Source: Thermoanaerobacterium sp. PSU-2 (lineage in GTDB: Bacteria; Bacillota; Thermoanaerobacteria; Thermoanaerobacterales; Thermoanaerobacteraceae). From it: a DNA stretch of 64,000 nucleotides. The notes under the pieces were generated by a model. It was not told the DNA's origin. It was given only the letters and a program-made list of their open reading frames with translations, and searched no databases. Position numbers and translations under genes: made by a program. Below are positions 1-8,314 of this stretch, one piece after another (position 1 is the stretch's first letter; every line of letters begins with the position of its first letter). Location: positions 62,001 to 126,000 of the forward strand of contig NZ_MSQD01000005.1 of assembly GCF_002102475.1 (NCBI RefSeq). The letters are read 5' to 3'.

Positions 1-965
1 ATGTTGGACAAATTTTTAAATAAGCCTTCCGCAGAGTCTACTGAAAAATAAGAACCGCCCAAAAATGCTATAAAAGGAATTATTGCATTGATAATGCCTG
101 ATGCAACGCCGCTATTTTTAAATAAAAATCCCAGGCAAATTCCAAGACTTATCGAAAATATGATCTCACTTATTATTATCAGTGCGATTGTGTATATATC
201 ATTTCCCCAATAAGCTTTAAGTATAAACGTGCTGTACAGAAAAACTAAAATTGACTGCAAAAGAACTGATAGCGATGAACCTAAAATTTTTCCCAATAAT
301 ATCTCATGTTTTTTAGCAAGAGTTGTAAGCATCCTATTGCCCGTATTTCTCACTCTCTCACTATTTATAGAGTAAATACCGCTTATAGAGCCGTAGAGTA
401 TGATTAACGTCAACATGGTGATTGAATAGTAATCGTAAGAAGACGGCTGTCTTTCACCATTTAACGACACTATTTCTGTAAAGTCGTGATTGTCACTCAC
501 ATTTATTTTTGATAATGATTGTGGATTTTCCTTTGCCACGACAGCAACAACATTAAATCTGTCGACAAAAGCTTTGAGAATTGTCTCAACAATGTTTGTA
601 TCAATAGAGTCTCTGTCATTTTTATAAAATACTATATTATTTCCTCTCAAGACAATGTAACCCGCATACTTGGCATTTCTAACATCGTTTATGCCACTGG
701 TTATTTCTTTCACCTCATGAAACCTTATCCCTATCTTCTCACAGCTATCCACAAAATTATTAAATCCTTTCGATAGCTCTTTGCTTCCGTTATCTGTGTA
801 TTCTACGCTGATATTGCTTATTTTGTGATCTCCATTAAATGTATTTGAAAAAGCAAAACCTAATATGGTCATAAGGACTATAGGAAATAAAACCATAAAT
901 AACAACGACTTTTTGCTCCTAAAGTTTTCTTTTATCTCTTTCAATGCGATTTTTAATACTCTCAT
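1..965 (-). CDS. ABC-2 type transporter permease (C-terminus cut by window edge)
   Basis: An open frame runs from an ATG at 965 to base 1 with no stop, giving about 321 residues. It starts MRVLKIALKEIKENF and has a hydrophobic segment at about residues 20-40. A long polar extracytoplasmic part follows to about 180, then a cluster of hydrophobic segments. This is the layout of NatB/YhaP-like ABC-2 exporter permeases. A good ribosome site (AAGGTGG) precedes the ATG. It lies 12 bp downstream of the ABC ATPase gene in the same direction, so the two form one exporter operon. The substrate cannot be told from sequence; families of this type export sodium, drugs or peptides. The missing part is only the C-terminal end. 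Confidence 0.85.
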   Translation of the reverse strand, partial: MRVLKIALKEIKENFRSKKSLLFMVLFPIVLMTILGFAFSNTFNGDHKISNISVEYTDNGSKELSKGFNNFVDSCEKIGIRFHEVKEITSGINDVRNAKYAGYIVLRGNNIVFYKNDRDSIDTNIVETILKAFVDRFNVVAVVAKENPQSLSKINVSDNHDFTEIVSLNGERQPSSYDYYSITMLTLIILYGSISGIYSINSERVRNTGNRMLTTLAKKHEILLGKILGSSLSVLLQSILVFLYSTFILKAYWGNDIYTIALIIISEIIFSISLGICLGFLFKNSGVASGIINAIIPFIAFLGGSYFSVDSAEGLFKNLSN

Positions 966-977
966 AATCAATCCACC

Positions 978-1913
978 TTAATCTCTCAATTTTCTGCCTG
1001 TAAGTGTCAGAAATACCGTTTCTAAATCAGGCGTCTGTGTCTCAATATTTTTGATAGATATGCCATCAGTCGTAAAGTAGTGAATTATCTTGTCAAGATT
1101 GTTGACATCCCTATAGCTTACGATTTTTACCGTATTTTCATCTATATCAATACTTTTTACTCCGTTAATAGCTTTAAGTTTGTTTTCATCAATATCTGCT
1201 ACTTCCAAGACCGTTATCATCACCGTATTAGTATCGGTAATAATTGATTTAAGCTCTTCTTTAGTACCCTCAGCAATTATTTTCCCATGATCGATTATGG
1301 AGATTTTTGTGCATATAGCTTCAACTTCCTCCATGTAATGGCTTGTGTATATTACAGTGCTTCCCATCTCATTTAGCTTTTTCACAGATTCTAAAATATG
1401 ATTTCTTGATTGGGGATCTATGCCGACCGTAGGTTCATCCAATATTATTATTTTCGGCTTATGCGCTATTGCACAGGCTATATTAAGTCGCCTTTTCATT
1501 CCACCTGAAAATTTATTTGCCAGCCAATTTGCTTTGTCTTGAAGACCTACAAATTCCAACGCCATATCAACACTTTCTTTAAGTTCTCCCCCTTTAAGTC
1601 CGTAAAGACTTGCAAAAAAGCTTACATTTTCGTATGCAGACAGTTCTCCGTAGATGGCGATGTCCTGCGGTACAACACCTATATTCATTTTGGCAAAATC
1701 AGGCTCTCTTTTTATGTCTCTCTCCATCACATAGACATTTCCACTGTCTATCTTCAAAAGCCCGCATATTATATTTATAGCTGTACTTTTGCCAGCACCA
1801 TTGGGACCTAAAAAGCCGTAAATCTCTCCTTCTTCAATTTCAAGATTTACATTGTCAAGTGCCACCAAATCTCCAAATCTTTTAGTCAATCTCTCAAATT
1901 TCACAGCTTTCAT
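978..1913 (-). CDS. ABC transporter ATP-binding protein
   Basis: Cytoplasmic ATPase that powers the neighbouring ABC-2 permease. Walker A (GPNGAGKS) is at about residues 36-43, the signature FSGGMKRR is in the middle, and Walker B (IIILDEP) and a switch histidine (TSHYMEE) follow. The C-terminal ~90 residues form the extra domain common in NatA/CcmA-type exporters of about 310 aa. The frame is open to an ATG at 1919, but the ribosome site AAAGGAGA sits almost on that codon. The ATG at 1913 has normal spacing (7 nt) and is preferred, giving 311 aa. Upstream lies an inverted repeat (1981-2007) that may be an operator. The substrate is unknown. Confidence 0.93.
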   Translation of the reverse strand: MKAVKFERLTKRFGDLVALDNVNLEIEEGEIYGFLGPNGAGKSTAINIICGLLKIDSGNVYVMERDIKREPDFAKMNIGVVPQDIAIYGELSAYENVSFFASLYGLKGGELKESVDMALEFVGLQDKANWLANKFSGGMKRRLNIACAIAHKPKIIILDEPTVGIDPQSRNHILESVKKLNEMGSTVIYTSHYMEEVEAICTKISIIDHGKIIAEGTKEELKSIITDTNTVMITVLEVADIDENKLKAINGVKSIDIDENTVKIVSYRDVNNLDKIIHYFTTDGISIKNIETQTPDLETVFLTLTGRKLRD

Positions 1914-1980
1914 AAACATTCTCCTTTATTTGAATCTTACGCTTAAATCATATAACAAAAAATGATCTTTATTAAGTACA

Positions 1981-2007
1981 AAAAGTCACTACTTGTATAT
2001 GACTTTT
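1981..2007. promoter_or_regulatory. inverted repeat upstream of the ABC exporter operon
   Basis: AAAAGTCA and TGACTTTT are perfect 8-bp arms separated by 11 bp. The site sits between the T-run of the large RNA's terminator and the exporter operon, where its promoter must lie. The size and symmetry fit a dimeric repressor site. No regulator gene is adjacent, so this is a guess. Confidence 0.35.
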
Positions 2008-2012
2008 GTCAC

Positions 2013-2039
2013 AAAAAAAGAGACGGCGATAACCGTCTC
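2013..2039 (-). terminator. intrinsic terminator of the large RNA
   Basis: On the minus strand GAGACGG and CCGTCTC pair around a 6-nt loop and are followed by seven Ts (2019-2013). It lies 17 nt after the 3' side of the RNA's closing helix P1, so it ends the RNA and separates it from the exporter operon. Confidence 0.88.
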
Positions 2040-2495
2040 CATGATTATATATAAAAAGGCCCGCAATGATCTTCGCTTCAGCCTATATAAATCTTTGCAC
2101 ACCTGTATTAAATCAAACCTTATGACTTAATACAAGCATCTCAAAACCCATATAGACCTTTGCTCGACCATTATAAATACCTTAGAAACCTAATATAATC
2201 TCTCGACTATATTAGACCTCCAGCCTAAGTACAACGCTAAGCTATACATCTGGCCTGCGGAACTTATAATGATCTTAGCTCGACTATAATACATCTCTTT
2301 TAACCTTATATTAATCTCTATGACTAATATAAAGCCTTACAAGACATATTACAGTCTGCCCGCCGACTGATATTGGACCACTTGATCCAATATCAATCTT
2401 TGGCCGATCATCTAAGAACTTTCGTCCTTAGATGATCTTGGCTCAACCATTGCGAACCTTACGATATTATATTGTCCCCATTACAACATAATATA
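2013..2495 (-). ncRNA. large structured non-coding RNA with six-way junction (unidentified family)
   Basis: There is no plausible ORF here, but the minus strand folds almost entirely. Helices read by eye: P0 2494-2483/2475-2464 (12 bp); closing P1 2460-2445/2056-2071 (16 bp); P2 2437-2424/2419-2406 (14 bp, GAAA loop); P3 2398-2384/2379-2365 (15 bp); P4 2356-2343/2282-2295 (14 bp) capped by P5 2336-2322/2316-2302 (15 bp); P6 2274-2262/2166-2178 (13 bp) holding P7 2243-2237/2228-2222 and P8 2215-2205/2200-2190 (GAGA loop); P9 2158-2147/2080-2091 (12 bp) capped by P10 2137-2124/2114-2101 (14 bp). Many pairs are G-U and pair only on the minus strand. A terminator (stem 2039-2033/2026-2020, then seven Ts) ends it. 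The motifs of RNase P, tmRNA, SRP and 6S RNA are not seen. Family and function are unknown; the 5' end is not defined. Confidence 0.85.
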
Positions 2496-2515
2496 CCTAA
2501 AAATATATGGTAAAT

Positions 2516-3157
2516 TTATGAATTTTTATAATTCAAAGCAACCACATCGCTTCTGCCTTCTAAGTAATTTCTGTCAATTTCAATTTCATTAGACTGTATC
2601 TTCCGTCCGCCTGTCATCTTCAAGAAATTATCCTCTGTCTCAATCGGCAAATTAACGTTGCTTGTCCTAAAGTGCATTGCAATGGTCAACTTTGGTTTAA
2701 GCTGCTCAACTACTTTTACTGCCTGTCTATCATCAATCGTGTAATACCCACCAACTGGCACCATCAATACGTCAACATCTCCTACTTCTTTCACCATATC
2801 GTCTGTAAGTATGTGTCCAAGATCACCTGCATGGCACACTTTCATGCCATCAGCCTCTATTACGAATATTATGTTCTTCCCTCTTTTAGCACCATGCTCG
2901 TCATCGTGAAATACACTTACTCCTTTTATGTGAACACCATCTACATCATGTTCACCAGGAGTATTTACAATTTTAAAGTCACCCTTTACAGCTTTAAAGT
3001 AATTGTGGTCAAAATGAGAATGAGATGATGTCACAATGTCGGCTTCTGTCTCAGGCAGCGGATATCCTACAGTCTGATCAAATGGATCTGTCACTATGCT
3101 TATGCCATTTTCTAATGTTATCTTGAAGCATGAATGTCCAAAATACCGTATTTTCAT
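2516..3157 (-). CDS. UPF0173 metallo-beta-lactamase-fold hydrolase
   Basis: Soluble protein of 213 aa, the usual length for the YtkL/UPF0173 family. The metal-binding HSHFDH motif is at residues 46-51, and further ligands (H in GEHD, D in CHAGDLGH, H in AMHFRTS) are in the expected order. The substrate is unknown for most members. The start at 3157 has a strong ribosome site (GGAGGTG). The stop lies only about 22 bp before the first helix of the large RNA, so read-through or an overlapping promoter could feed that RNA. Upstream on the same strand is the MutS-like gene, 21 bp away, so the two may be co-transcribed. Confidence 0.88.
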   Translation of the reverse strand: MKIRYFGHSCFKITLENGISIVTDPFDQTVGYPLPETEADIVTSSHSHFDHNYFKAVKGDFKIVNTPGEHDVDGVHIKGVSVFHDDEHGAKRGKNIIFVIEADGMKVCHAGDLGHILTDDMVKEVGDVDVLMVPVGGYYTIDDRQAVKVVEQLKPKLTIAMHFRTSNVNLPIETEDNFLKMTGGRKIQSNEIEIDRNYLEGRSDVVALNYKNS

Positions 3158-3178
3158 ATTAACACCTCCTATGCCATA

Positions 3179-4945
3179 TTATAACACATTATCTTGTCCT
3201 ATATTAATATCATTGGCACGATTCATGGCTTTATCATAAATTTCCTCCGGATAGCCTAATAGTCTTAATATCTTTATTGCATTTCTGCTTCTTGAAGGCC
3301 CTTTTTGTAAAAGATAATTAAATCGCACATCATTATCATCTACTTCTTCTTCAAAATGGTAATTATCGTATATGTCTTTTGCCAAACTCGTAAGCTCCAT
3401 GTCGTGAGTCGCAGCTACGACAAAGCAATTTTTGTTTGCGAGATATTTGAGGACTTCGCAAGCTGCACTTACTCTTTCTGCCGTATTAGTTCCCCTAAAG
3501 ATTTCATCCAGTATGCATAGGACTGGCACTTCTCCCCCTGTAACATCAATTATCCTTTTTAAAGATTTTGCTTCAACCATAAAATAGCTATCACCGCCAA
3601 TTATATTGTCCAATGTCCCAATAGATGTCATTACATTAAAAAAACTTGATGAATAATCTTTTGCAAGGACAGTATAAAATGTCTGAGCAAATATGGCATT
3701 TATACCTACCGTCTTTAAAAATGTCGATTTGCCCGACGCATTTGAACCTGTCAACAATACACCTCTGCCTGCAACCTCTAATGAATTAGGTACGGGATCT
3801 CTTAACAATGGATGATATATATCGACTGCTTTAAAATGATATGGCAAATCCTTATCTAATACTGGTTTTGTATAATACTTCAAACTACTTTTATATGAAG
3901 CCAAAGCTATATACGCATCCAACTTTCCAAGCTCAACATATACAGTAAACAATTCATCTTTATATTTGTTAATCAAATTGATGGATCTATAGAAACTTTT
4001 CACTTCCACAAGAAACAAAACATTTATAAATGTAAAAATTCCTGTAGGGTCGCCACCTGATGAAGCCCTTTCAAAATTTTCTATCCATTTTATATTATTA
4101 TAGATCTTCTTTACCTTAAAAAAAGCAGATTTCAATGTGGATAAATCATAAATCTGTCCTTTATCCATCATCTTTATTATCTCATTTGCAGATTTTAAAA
4201 TTTTTGACATATATTCAAAGACGATTATGCCTTCCAACAGTTTGTTTTTAGTATTTGTATAAATCATTCCATTTATCATAACAAGTCCAATTATCAAAAG
4301 TATCCCAAACGCATGTGTAAAAGCAATAATGATTGGAGACAAAACAACTAATATAGATAACATTTGTAAAATATAATATGTGGAAATCGGATTTTGATTT
4401 ATTTTTATTCCTTGCATTAGATAGTTCAAAATATCCACATCGTATTTTTTGCCAATCCTATGCAATCGGCACTGCACAGACATGGCATAATTTTTATTTT
4501 CCATAAATCCTTCAATTGCAGCATCCCGCTTTTTTAATTCTTCCTCATCAAACAAAGGACATCTAAAAAGCGAATATAAATATTGTTGTCCTGCAATTGA
4601 CATTGTATGATCAAGCTTTCCAAAGATAAAATCCATATCAAGATCATTCCAGGTGATATCATCTACATCCATTTTGTGAACTTCATCCTTTTTTATTTCA
4701 TCCCAAAGCCTTCGTATTGATTCAAAGTTTCGTTTTTCTTCTCTTTCAATTCCCCAGTTTTTTTCTATTTCTTCTTTTATCTTTTTCCTGATCTTATTTT
4801 GCTGGACTCTATTCACAATTATCATGATGACAATGCCTACAAAAGGCATTATGAAGAATAAATGATTCACCTGAAAGCCTAATAATAGTCCACCGCCAAT
4901 AAGAACGACATATAAAAGTTCTAAAATAAATTCTACGCCTTTCAT
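3179..4945 (-). CDS. membrane-anchored MutS-family ATPase
   Basis: Protein of 588 aa with the MutS core and ATPase domains but no mismatch-recognition domain. Walker A (GSNASGKST) is at about residue 400, followed by the MutS-type segment TSIGTLDNIIGGDSYF, Walker B (LCILDEIFRGTN) and the ATHD motif. Two hydrophobic hairpins are visible, at about residues 8-45 and 195-230, so it is probably membrane bound. That is unlike classical MutS or MutS2; MutS2 also has a Smr domain, which is absent here. Proteins of this kind are common in Firmicutes and poorly characterised, so a repair role should not be assumed. The start has a good GGAGGAG site. Confidence 0.82.
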   Translation of the reverse strand: MKGVEFILELLYVVLIGGGLLLGFQVNHLFFIMPFVGIVIMIIVNRVQQNKIRKKIKEEIEKNWGIEREEKRNFESIRRLWDEIKKDEVHKMDVDDITWNDLDMDFIFGKLDHTMSIAGQQYLYSLFRCPLFDEEELKKRDAAIEGFMENKNYAMSVQCRLHRIGKKYDVDILNYLMQGIKINQNPISTYYILQMLSILVVLSPIIIAFTHAFGILLIIGLVMINGMIYTNTKNKLLEGIIVFEYMSKILKSANEIIKMMDKGQIYDLSTLKSAFFKVKKIYNNIKWIENFERASSGGDPTGIFTFINVLFLVEVKSFYRSINLINKYKDELFTVYVELGKLDAYIALASYKSSLKYYTKPVLDKDLPYHFKAVDIYHPLLRDPVPNSLEVAGRGVLLTGSNASGKSTFLKTVGINAIFAQTFYTVLAKDYSSSFFNVMTSIGTLDNIIGGDSYFMVEAKSLKRIIDVTGGEVPVLCILDEIFRGTNTAERVSAACEVLKYLANKNCFVVAATHDMELTSLAKDIYDNYHFEEEVDDNDVRFNYLLQKGPSRSRNAIKILRLLGYPEEIYDKAMNRANDINIGQDNVL

Positions 4946-4968
4946 AAATACTCCTCCATAAAAATATT

Positions 4969-4985
4969 AGGCGGATAATCCGCCT
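4969..4985 (-). terminator. GC-rich hairpin after argS
   Basis: AGGCGG and CCGCCT form a short hairpin beginning right at the argS stop. On the minus strand it is followed by TAATATTTTTA, a weak T tract. It may be a partial terminator between argS and the MutS-like gene, which starts only 24 bp further on. Confidence 0.5.
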
Positions 4986-6674
4986 TTACATTTTCTCTGG
5001 TGCCGTTATCTTCAGCATGTCAAGCACATTCTTTATTACAATTCTTGTAGCATCGATTAAAACTATCCTTGCTTTCATCAGTTCTTCATCAACACCTCTC
5101 ACCCTGCAGCTATTGTAAAAAGTGTGAAACAGTGATGCTACGTCGAGTATATACCGCGTGATTCTGTGAGGAGCCATGGTATTTGCTGCTATTGTAATTT
5201 CTTCAGGCAAATATGCCAGTTTTTTAATCAAACTAATCTCTGTATCTTCACTCAACAATTTTAAGTTGACTTCTTTTAAATTGTCTGTATCAATCCCATC
5301 TTCCTTTAATTGCCTCAATATAGAACATATTCTGGCATGGGCGTATTGAACGTAAAAAACTGGATTTTCATTTGACTGCTCAACGGCTAAGTCCATATCA
5401 AAGTCAACAGCGCTGTCTGCCGAACGCATGTTAAAGAAAAATCTCGCGGCGTCTTTGCCGACTTCATCAATCAAGTCTCTCAATGTCACCATCTTGCCTG
5501 TCCTTTTTGACATCCTCACTACTTCTTTGCCTTTCATAAGTCTTACAAGCTGCATCAAAAGCACATCAAGCCTATCAGGGTCAATACCCAGTGCTTTCAT
5601 GGCGCCTTTCATCGGTGCCACATGTCCATGATGATCGGCGCCCCATATATCGATGACCCAATCAAAGCCACGAGTTACAAATTTATTCTTGTGGTAGGCT
5701 ATATCAGATGCTAAATATGTAGGAAAGCCATTAGCCCTTACTAATACATCGTCTTTTTCAGCGCCAAAAAGCGTCTCTTTAAACCAAAGAGCACCATCTT
5801 TTTCATACGTATAGCCTTTTTCCTTAAGTTCTTCTATGACTGATTCTACTTCACCGCTTTCATGCAGTGTATTTTCAGAAAACCATACGTCGTACTCTAT
5901 CCCGTACGCTTCAAGGTCCTCTTTAAGTTTAGCTATGTTCTTTTTAAGTCCATACTGTATTAATGCTTTTCTCCTTTCTTCAGGATCTGCATCCTTATAC
6001 TTGTCACCGTATAGTTCTAAAAATTCTTTTGCTCTTTCAATTATATCGTCGCCGTGATAACCGCCCTCAGGTACTTCTGCTTCTACACCCAATAATTGCA
6101 AATAGCGTGCTTCCAATGATAATCCAAATTTTTCTATCTGATTGCCTGCATCGTTTATGTAAAACTCTCTCGTGACATCGTATCCTGCGTAGTCCAATAT
6201 AGATGAAAGCGCATCGCCTAATGCACCACCTCTGGCATTGCCCATGTGCATAGGTCCAGTTGGATTTGCTGATACAAATTCTACTTGCACTCTCTTGCCA
6301 TTTCCAATATTCACTCTGCCATAATCTGAGCCTTTCTCTTTTATAAGCATCAATGCTTCAACGTTATAATCATCATTCAAGTAAAAATTCATAAACCCTG
6401 GACCAGCTATCTCTACTTTTTCAATCATGGTGCCTTCAAGTTTAAGCCCATCTTTAATTATCTCAGCGATCTTTCTTGGCGGCATCTTTGCAGATTTCGC
6501 CATTATCATAGCTGTGTTTATAGCTAAATCTCCAAATTGTTTTTCTTTAGGCTCCTCTATTTCCACTGATGGAATTTCTTCAATATTTAAAAGACCATTC
6601 TTTTTAGCTTCCTCTATAGAGTTCATCACCATTTCAGTTATCTCATTTTTTACCTTTTGTACGATATTATCCAA
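4986..6674 (-). CDS. argS: arginyl-tRNA synthetase
   Basis: Class I synthetase that charges tRNA-Arg with arginine in the cytoplasm. It has 562 aa, normal for the family. In order: N-terminal Arg-S additional domain, the catalytic segment SANPTGPMHMGNARGGALGD carrying the HIGH-like HMGN, the MSKRTGKMVTL (KMSKS-like) loop at about residue 385, and a C-terminal DALR anticodon-binding domain. The start is a TTG at 6674 with the ribosome site GGGAGGT lying inside the last codons of the DUF1934 gene, so the genes are translationally close. Its place beside ddl is ordinary in this group and does not imply a link to the arginine deiminase genes. Confidence 0.96.
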   Translation of the reverse strand: MDNIVQKVKNEITEMVMNSIEEAKKNGLLNIEEIPSVEIEEPKEKQFGDLAINTAMIMAKSAKMPPRKIAEIIKDGLKLEGTMIEKVEIAGPGFMNFYLNDDYNVEALMLIKEKGSDYGRVNIGNGKRVQVEFVSANPTGPMHMGNARGGALGDALSSILDYAGYDVTREFYINDAGNQIEKFGLSLEARYLQLLGVEAEVPEGGYHGDDIIERAKEFLELYGDKYKDADPEERRKALIQYGLKKNIAKLKEDLEAYGIEYDVWFSENTLHESGEVESVIEELKEKGYTYEKDGALWFKETLFGAEKDDVLVRANGFPTYLASDIAYHKNKFVTRGFDWVIDIWGADHHGHVAPMKGAMKALGIDPDRLDVLLMQLVRLMKGKEVVRMSKRTGKMVTLRDLIDEVGKDAARFFFNMRSADSAVDFDMDLAVEQSNENPVFYVQYAHARICSILRQLKEDGIDTDNLKEVNLKLLSEDTEISLIKKLAYLPEEITIAANTMAPHRITRYILDVASLFHTFYNSCRVRGVDEELMKARIVLIDATRIVIKNVLDMLKITAPEKM

Positions 6675-6675
6675 A

Positions 6676-7098
6676 TCAATTAACCTCCCGCACCGTTAAA
6701 TGTAGTTCATTATCGCTTAATACTCTTTTATCTAAATCAATGGCATATTTGAGTTTCAACTCTCCACCATTTTCCGTCAAATTTACTTTGATTTCATCAG
6801 ATTTTACGCCAAGCATTATATTGCCATAAGGTGTCACATAGTTTGATTCATGCCTCGTGTTCTTTTCAAATACCATCTTTGATTGATTGTCTCCAAATCT
6901 CATTAATATTACTGAATCTTGGCCAACTTTCAATGTAGTAGTCGTCTTGTCTAAACCGGAAAGTTCCGATTCATCGTACTTTATATAGTAGTATTCACCT
7001 TTTTTCAAAAATTCACCCTCTGTAATAAGCTCTATCGTATCTGTCTCATTTTGAGCATTCTTCTGTGTGCCTTTAACTGTAATCAAAGCTTTTTTCAA
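6676..7098 (-). CDS. DUF1934 (YwiB-like) beta-barrel protein
   Basis: Small soluble protein of 140 aa starting LKKALITVKGTQ (initiator M), rich in beta strands, with the C-terminal HLTVREVN. It matches the DUF1934/YwiB family, which is typically found next to argS in Firmicutes, as here. Its function is unknown; the fold is lipocalin-like. The frame is open further upstream into ddl, but the TTG at 7098 has a well-placed AAAGGGGAG site. It begins 13 bp after the ddl stop, which makes it the likely start. It ends one base before the argS start. Confidence 0.85.
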   Translation of the reverse strand: MKKALITVKGTQKNAQNETDTIELITEGEFLKKGEYYYIKYDESELSGLDKTTTTLKVGQDSVILMRFGDNQSKMVFEKNTRHESNYVTPYGNIMLGVKSDEIKVNLTENGGELKLKYAIDLDKRVLSDNELHLTVREVN

Positions 7099-7111
7099 GC
7101 TAAACTCCCCT

Positions 7112-8200
7112 TTACCAGTTTGTACATTTTTCATTGTATGCAGATAAAGCCAATTGTATAAGCTCATCAATCAGTTTGCTGTATGGTTTTCCTGATGCCT
7201 CCCAAAGCTTAGGGTACATGCTGATTTGCGTAAATCCCGGGATCGTATTTAGCTCATTCAAGTAGACTTTACCTGTATTTTTGTCCATCAGAAAATCTAC
7301 CCTGGCCATTCCTCTCACGTCCAATGCCATATACGCTTTTATTGCTAAATCTCTTATCTCCTCCATCTTAGCATCAGGTATAGGCGCTGGAATGAAAAGT
7401 TTCGATGCTTCATCAAAATACTTTGCATCATAATCGTAAAATTCATGTGCTGGAACAATCTCACCAGCGACAGACGCTTCAGGATTGTCATTGCCTAAGA
7501 CAGAGCACTCAATCTCCCTTGCATCAATGCCTTCTTCTACAATAATCTTTCTATCATACTTTGCTGCAATTTTCAAGGCATCAATTAGCTCACCTTCATT
7601 GTGAACTTTTGTTATCCCTACACTTGAACCCATATTTGCAGGTTTTACAAAGCAAGGATATCCAATCTTTTGTGTTATTTCGCTTCTTATCTTGTCATGT
7701 TTATCTACGTCATTTAGATCTTTTCTGTATACAACCGTAAATTTTGGAGTTGGTATGCCAGACTCTAAGAATATCCTCTTTGAAAAGACTTTATCCATGC
7801 ACAATGATGATGAAAGCACATTAGGCCCAACATACGGCATCTCAAGAAGTTCTAAAAGACCCTGTACTGTTCCATCTTCTCCATTGGGGCCATGCAAAAC
7901 CGGAAAAACCACATCAATCGGATAAAATTCATAGCTCCCGTCTTTAAATGCAATTATCCCCTTGTACATAGTGGAAGGCCCTATCAAAGCAGGCACAGCT
8001 TCTTTTTCCCATTCACCTGTGGCGATTTTGTCAACATCACCGCTGTATAAATACCATTGACCTTTTTTCGTTATGCCTACCATGTAAACTTCGTACTTTT
8101 CTCTATCTATATTGTTAATTATAGAAGTGGCTGAAACCCTTGATACTTCATGCTCTCCAGACTGCCCCCCAAACAATACAGCTACTTTAAGCTTATCCAT
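7112..8200 (-). CDS. ddl: D-alanine--D-alanine ligase
   Basis: ATP-grasp enzyme that joins two D-alanines for peptidoglycan precursors. Seen are the N-terminal LFGGQSGEHEVS, the ATP-grasp segment PCFVKPANMGSSVGITKV, the omega-loop EFYDYDAKY with the tyrosine typical of D-Ala-D-Ala rather than D-Ala-D-Lac ligases, and the metal-binding ELNTIPGFT near the end. The ATG at 8200 gives MDKLKVAVLFGG, as in homologues; in-frame codons exist up to 8221. With DUF1934 and argS it forms a tight gene run. Length is 362 aa, normal. Confidence 0.95.
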   Translation of the reverse strand: MDKLKVAVLFGGQSGEHEVSRVSATSIINNIDREKYEVYMVGITKKGQWYLYSGDVDKIATGEWEKEAVPALIGPSTMYKGIIAFKDGSYEFYPIDVVFPVLHGPNGEDGTVQGLLELLEMPYVGPNVLSSSLCMDKVFSKRIFLESGIPTPKFTVVYRKDLNDVDKHDKIRSEITQKIGYPCFVKPANMGSSVGITKVHNEGELIDALKIAAKYDRKIIVEEGIDAREIECSVLGNDNPEASVAGEIVPAHEFYDYDAKYFDEASKLFIPAPIPDAKMEEIRDLAIKAYMALDVRGMARVDFLMDKNTGKVYLNELNTIPGFTQISMYPKLWEASGKPYSKLIDELIQLALSAYNEKCTNW

Positions 8201-8314
8201 AAAAGAATTCATTCCTTTCAAATAGTATACATATAATTAATTATGTATTATTTATTAATTATATTCTAACCCTTTAGAAATATGGATTCAAGCTTAAGTT
8301 TTTCAATATAGTAA

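Noticed and set aside
2041-2460. Repeated short blocks resembling a degenerate CRISPR array
   Set aside because: The blocks are complementary pairs and linkers of a folded RNA. There is no constant repeat length, no unique spacers and no cas gene.
2041-2460. RNase P, tmRNA or SRP RNA as the identity of the large RNA
   Set aside because: The conserved motifs of these RNAs and a tag-peptide ORF are not found, and the six-way junction fits none of them.
2041-2460. Transcription of the large RNA from the plus strand
   Set aside because: Several helices would contain A-C mismatches on the plus strand where the minus strand has G-U pairs, and the terminator T tract is on the minus strand.
2672-3028. 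Long opposite-strand reading frames inside conserved genes
   Set aside because: They mirror the codon structure of the real genes, lack ribosome sites and have no protein-like composition; this applies throughout the window.
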